A stretch of 64,000 nt of DNA from RGIG995 sp045603745. GTDB lineage: Bacteria > Bacillota > Clostridia > Oscillospirales > UBA644. Positions 61,681 through 64,000 of the stretch are shown in pieces; position 1 is the first letter of the stretch, and every line of letters starts with the position of its first letter. The notes below the pieces were generated by a model that saw only the letters and a list, made by a program, of their open reading frames with translations, made no database searches and was not told where the DNA came from. The stretch covers positions 9,953 to 73,952 of the forward strand of contig JAZUMQ010000032.1 in assembly GCA_045603745.1 (NCBI GenBank), written 5' to 3'. Made by a program: the position numbers and the translations under genes.

Positions 61681-62454
61681 ATGAAAGAAAATCAATATCG
61701 TTTAGGCCTGGTGTCCATCTCCTTTCGTTCCCATAGCCCTAAGGAGATTTTGGAGGCCGTGAAGCAGGCAGGACTGACCTGTGTGGAGTGGGGAAGCGAT
61801 GTCCACGCCCCCTGTCGGGACATGGATCGCTTGCAAGAAATCGCGTCCCTGCAAAAGGAGTATGGCATCGCCTGCTCCTCCTACGGAACCTATTTCCGCC
61901 TGGGCAAGACCCCCATTGAGGAACTGACCGACTACATCGCCGCCGCCAAGGTGCTGGGGACCAACATCATCCGCCTGTGGTGCGGAAACAAGAGCGGCGC
62001 GGACATGACGGAGGAGGAGCTGGAGTCCCTGCTGGCAGATTGTCGCAAGGCCGCCGCCCTCGGCGAGGAACACAACGTGATCTTCTGCATGGAGAGTCAT
62101 CACGGCGCTCTGACCGAGCGGTTGGAAGATTCTCTTATGCTGATGAAAGAGATCAACTCCCCCCATTTCCGCCTGTACTGGCAGCCCTTCCAATGGTTGG
62201 AGGCTGAGGACAACCTCTCCATTGCCCAAACTCTGGCTCCCTATACCGAAATCGTCCACGTGTTCCAATGGAAAGATTCCATGCTCAACCCTACACGCTA
62301 CTCTCTGTCCGAGGGACTGGACGAGTGGCGCGCCTACCTGAAGGCCATTCCTGCTCCCCGTACCCTGTTGTTGGAGTTTATGCCGGATGACCAATTGTTC
62401 ACACTGCCCGCTGAGGCCGATGCCTTGAGAACCATTATCGGAGGTCTGCAATGA
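61681..62454 (+). CDS. Sugar phosphate isomerase/epimerase-type TIM barrel
   Basis: Xylose-isomerase-like TIM barrel (257 residues, AP-endonuclease 2 superfamily). The N-terminal GLVSISFR strand, CVEWGSDVHAP, IRLWCGN, metal-type Glu in FCMESHHG and the C-terminal LLEFMPDDQLF fit the fold, with metal ligands from E and H residues. Members include hydroxypyruvate isomerases, inosose dehydratases and tagatose/ketose 3-epimerases, so the reaction is open. GC-rich codons as in the first three operon genes. Overlaps the next gene by 4 bases. A second, cut copy of its start lies at 60100. Confidence 0.85.
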   Translation: MKENQYRLGLVSISFRSHSPKEILEAVKQAGLTCVEWGSDVHAPCRDMDRLQEIASLQKEYGIACSSYGTYFRLGKTPIEELTDYIAAAKVLGTNIIRLWCGNKSGADMTEEELESLLADCRKAAALGEEHNVIFCMESHHGALTERLEDSLMLMKEINSPHFRLYWQPFQWLEAEDNLSIAQTLAPYTEIVHVFQWKDSMLNPTRYSLSEGLDEWRAYLKAIPAPRTLLLEFMPDDQLFTLPAEADALRTIIGGLQ

Positions 62455-63452
62455 AAACTATTTTCTTGTGCAACAGCGCAAACCATTTTGATCGTGTGTA
62501 TGACGGGCAGGTCCGCGCCCGTATGCAAGCGTTGACCGACGTGGAAACTATCTGCTACACTAAGGCTGACGTCCTGGCCGACCCTGCCAAATTTGCTGAG
62601 GTCGAGTTCGCATTTTCGACCTGGGGTATGCCCGCCTTTTCGGAGGAGGAGATCAAGGCTTGCCTTCCGAACCTCAAGTGCGTCTTTTACGCTGCAGGCT
62701 CGGTCCAGAGTTTTGCCCGCCCCTTCCTCAACTGTGGAGTCAAGGTGTTCAGCGCGTGGGCGGCCAACGCCGTGCCCGTGGCAGAGTACACCGTGGCACA
62801 GATCATTCTGGCGGGGAAGGATTTCTTCTGCCAAAGCCGTCTGCTTTCCAAGGAAGATCGCGCCGCCGCCCAAGCCCGTTTTGGCGGTCACATTGGCAAC
62901 TATCGAAAAAAGGTGGGGCTGATCGGTTGCGGCATGATCGGCTCGTTTGTGGCTGAAATGCTCAAAGCGTATGATCTTGAAGTCTTGGCCTTCGACCCCT
63001 TCATGTCGGCTGAAAAGGCGGAGAGTTTGGGGGTAACCCCTTGCTCCCTCGACGAGTTATTCGCTTCCTGCTCGGTGGTGTCCAACCATCTGGCAAACAA
63101 CCCACAGACCCAAAAGATGCTGAACTACAAGTGTTTTTCGGCCATGCCCCCCTACGCCACCTTTATCAACACCGGCAGAGGTGCGCAGGTGGTGGAGGAA
63201 GATCTTGTCAAGGTATTGACTGAGCGCCCCGACCTTGTGGCCATCCTCGACGTAACCCATCCCGAGCCCTCTCCCGAGGGGCATCCCTTCTACCATCTGC
63301 CCAACTGTTTTATGACCCCTCACATCGCGGGCAGCTTTGGCGGGGAAGTTGTACGTATGGCGGAATATATGATGGACGAGTACGAGCGTTTGACGAATGG
63401 AATCCCTTGCAAGTACGAGGTCTCCCTTAAAATGCTGGAGACCATGGCGTAA
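62451..63452 (+). CDS. D-isomer-specific 2-hydroxyacid dehydrogenase
   Basis: NAD-dependent dehydrogenase (333 residues) interconverting 2-oxo and D-2-hydroxy acids. The Rossmann loop GCGMIGS is near residue 160; the catalytic set is Arg in NTGRGAQ, Glu in THPEPSPEG and His in TPHIAGSFGG. Its position at the end of the operon suggests a 2-oxo acid product or a hydroxyacid substrate of the pathway. Coupled to the TIM-barrel gene by ATGA. After its stop, 63453-63515 holds no gene or terminator I can see. Confidence 0.92.
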   Translation: MKTIFLCNSANHFDRVYDGQVRARMQALTDVETICYTKADVLADPAKFAEVEFAFSTWGMPAFSEEEIKACLPNLKCVFYAAGSVQSFARPFLNCGVKVFSAWAANAVPVAEYTVAQIILAGKDFFCQSRLLSKEDRAAAQARFGGHIGNYRKKVGLIGCGMIGSFVAEMLKAYDLEVLAFDPFMSAEKAESLGVTPCSLDELFASCSVVSNHLANNPQTQKMLNYKCFSAMPPYATFINTGRGAQVVEEDLVKVLTERPDLVAILDVTHPEPSPEGHPFYHLPNCFMTPHIAGSFGGEVVRMAEYMMDEYERLTNGIPCKYEVSLKMLETMA

Positions 63453-63523
63453 GCGGAAAAGAACAAAGAATCATGACGGAAACGCGTAAATATTGGGTGG
63501 ATCCCCTTATTGAAGCGCCCCCT

Positions 63524-63646
63524 AAAGTTTAGACAAAATTATATCAAGTTAGATTGCTGTTGAATGAGTCCGTACTTTACCGGACTCATTCCTTTTAGTC
63601 TCAAGGAAATCCGGTCGTGGTTGTCGTAATGAATGTACTTATTCAG
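63524..63646 (-). repeat. Direct repeat of the IS right end, copy 1
   Basis: Matches 63877-64000 base for base with few differences and one missing base in the palindrome (gtccgtactttaccgg here versus gtccggtactgtaccgg there). Confidence 0.9.
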
Positions 63647-63715
63647 CTCGCCAATGAAAGCCTTTATACGAATAATATTTTTCTCTCTTCTGCAAGAACT
63701 AAGGCACTCAGTTTT
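63539..63715 (-). pseudogene. IS3 transposase orfB, C-terminal fragment with frameshift
   Basis: Encodes the family end FIGELNKYIHYDNHDRI then LRLKGMSPVKYG. Compared with the copy at 63902 a one-base deletion in the palindrome shifts the last codons (GLIQQQSNLI). The upstream part is missing. Confidence 0.8.
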
Positions 63716-63725
63716 TTTTATGTAC

Positions 63726-63842
63726 TCAATGTTTGCGGGCTGTTTCTCGGTATCCCAAACTGTGTTCTCGCATATTTCTTGTAACACCTATTTTGAATTC
63801 TGTCGAGTCCCTTTTTTTTTGAATTTGACCTGTTTTTTCCAT
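63726..63842 (-). pseudogene. IS3 orfA N-terminal fragment
   Basis: From ATG 63842 the frame reads 38 codons ending in TGA. The segment DSTEFKIGVTRNM and REHSLGYRETARKH is the helix-turn-helix start of IS3 OrfA. It stops where the deletion begins. Confidence 0.75.
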
Positions 63843-63863
63843 AAAAAATATGCACCTCCAAAA
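63795..63863 (-). repeat. Copy 2 of the inverted IS left-end repeat
   Basis: Reverse complement matches 55450-55513; the A run is three bases longer here. Together the two copies bracket the accessory operon in inverted orientation. Confidence 0.85.
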
Positions 63864-63876
63864 TGAAGTGACCCCC

Positions 63877-64000
63877 AAAGTTTAGACAAAATTATATCAA
63901 GTTAGATTGCTGTTGAATGAGTCCGGTACTGTACCGGACTCATTCCTTTTAGTCTCAAGGAAATCCGGTCGTGATTATAGTAATGAATGTATCTGTTCAG
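63877..64000 (-). repeat. Direct repeat of the IS right end, copy 2
   Basis: Includes a perfect 13-base palindrome (63916-63928 with 63932-63944, loop ctg) inside the end of the transposase frame, followed on the plus strand by ccttttag; it may stop outside transcription entering the element. Confidence 0.9.
63902..64000 (-). CDS. IS3-family transposase (orfB), C-terminal end only
   Basis: Thirty-two in-frame codons run from the window edge to TAA at 63902. They read LNRYIHYYNHDRI then SLRLKGMSPVQYRTHSTAI, the standard end of IS150-like transposases (integrase-core domain). Unlike the neighbouring copy the frame is intact. The start and catalytic residues lie outside the window. Confidence 0.85.
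   Translation of the reverse strand: MNRYIHYYNHDRISLRLKGMSPVQYRTHSTAI

Larger units (their letters stand above)
63516..63865 (-). mobile_element. IS3-family deletion derivative
   Basis: Both ends of an IS150-like element are present: left-end segment near 63863 and right end (cctaaagtttagacaaaa) near 63521. The interior keeps the start of orfA and the end of orfB only; most of the element is deleted. A second copy follows directly at 63869. Confidence 0.8.
63869..64000 (-). mobile_element. Second IS3-family copy, runs off the right edge
   Basis: Right end gtgacccccaaagtttagac followed inward by the 3' end of orfB. The rest of the element lies beyond 64000, so it may be complete. Confidence 0.8.

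Noticed and set aside
55427..64000. An active composite transposon
   Set aside because: No complete transposase is visible within the window, and the left copy is a deletion derivative; only the element at the right edge could still be intact.
1..64000. tRNA, rRNA, CRISPR arrays or prophage genes
   Set aside because: No cloverleaf with a T-loop consensus, no spaced repeat array and no phage structural genes were recognised.

Overview
The window reads as chromosomal DNA of a spore-forming Bacillota, class Clostridia, probably an uncultured gut-type lineage. The evidence is the spoIIIAE-AH cluster, the clostridial gene order (Asp23-family gene, nusB, TsaD paralog, xseA/B, ispA, tlyA, nadK, argR, recN), the IspH-S1 fusion, hprK/murB/whiA, the rimP-nusA-infB operon and frequent TTG/GTG starts. 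I see no rRNA, tRNA or CRISPR array.

Layout. Positions 1-2269 hold the 3' half of the spoIIIA operon, with spoIIIAE cut by the left edge. Positions 2320-12816 hold an information-processing and isoprenoid run ending in valS. Positions 12951-17502 hold a BaiN-like flavoprotein, cmk, plsC and the ispH-S1 fusion. Positions 17596-24247 hold hprK, murB, whiA, dnaE and a small unknown gene. Positions 24292-29376 are on the minus strand: a ferredoxin, an HtrA protease, and an operon of an AI-2E-type exporter, tsaE, tsaB, rpiB and upp. From 29588 the plus strand resumes with metG and tatD, then rimP, nusA, rnpM, an L7Ae protein, infB, rbfA, nrnA, truB and ribF. A PucR-like regulator, ftsE, ftsX, an EnvC/M23 protein and two S41 proteases follow, then greA, an unknown membrane protein, a nucleotidyltransferase-pseudomutase fusion, rnj and murD. 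A divergent GDPD/mscS pair ends the core region at 55403.

From 55404 to the right edge the window is accessory. A graveyard of three gene fragments (IS3-family transposase, class II aldolase, SGNH hydrolase) is followed by a strong terminator and a consensus promoter. That promoter drives a visibly GC-richer operon: OYE-family flavoprotein, short-chain dehydrogenase, fumarate-reductase-type flavoprotein, a truncated TIM-barrel gene, a fucose-isomerase-like gene, an intact TIM-barrel isomerase/epimerase and a D-2-hydroxyacid dehydrogenase. The right flank carries two tandem IS3-family copies on the minus strand: one is a deletion derivative, the other runs off the window. The IS left-end segment also occurs, inverted, at the island's left flank.

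The accessory operon (56243-63452) is the best candidate for an undescribed pathway. It combines two redox flavoproteins, two NAD(P) dehydrogenases and two sugar-isomerase folds, which suggests redox conversion of a sugar, cyclitol or sugar acid. Its substrate cannot be named from sequence alone. In the core, three proteins keep a known fold but lose key catalytic residues: an S41 protease with Ser to Asp, an M23 protein with HxH to HxD, and a sugar-nucleotide enzyme with a dead mutase domain.
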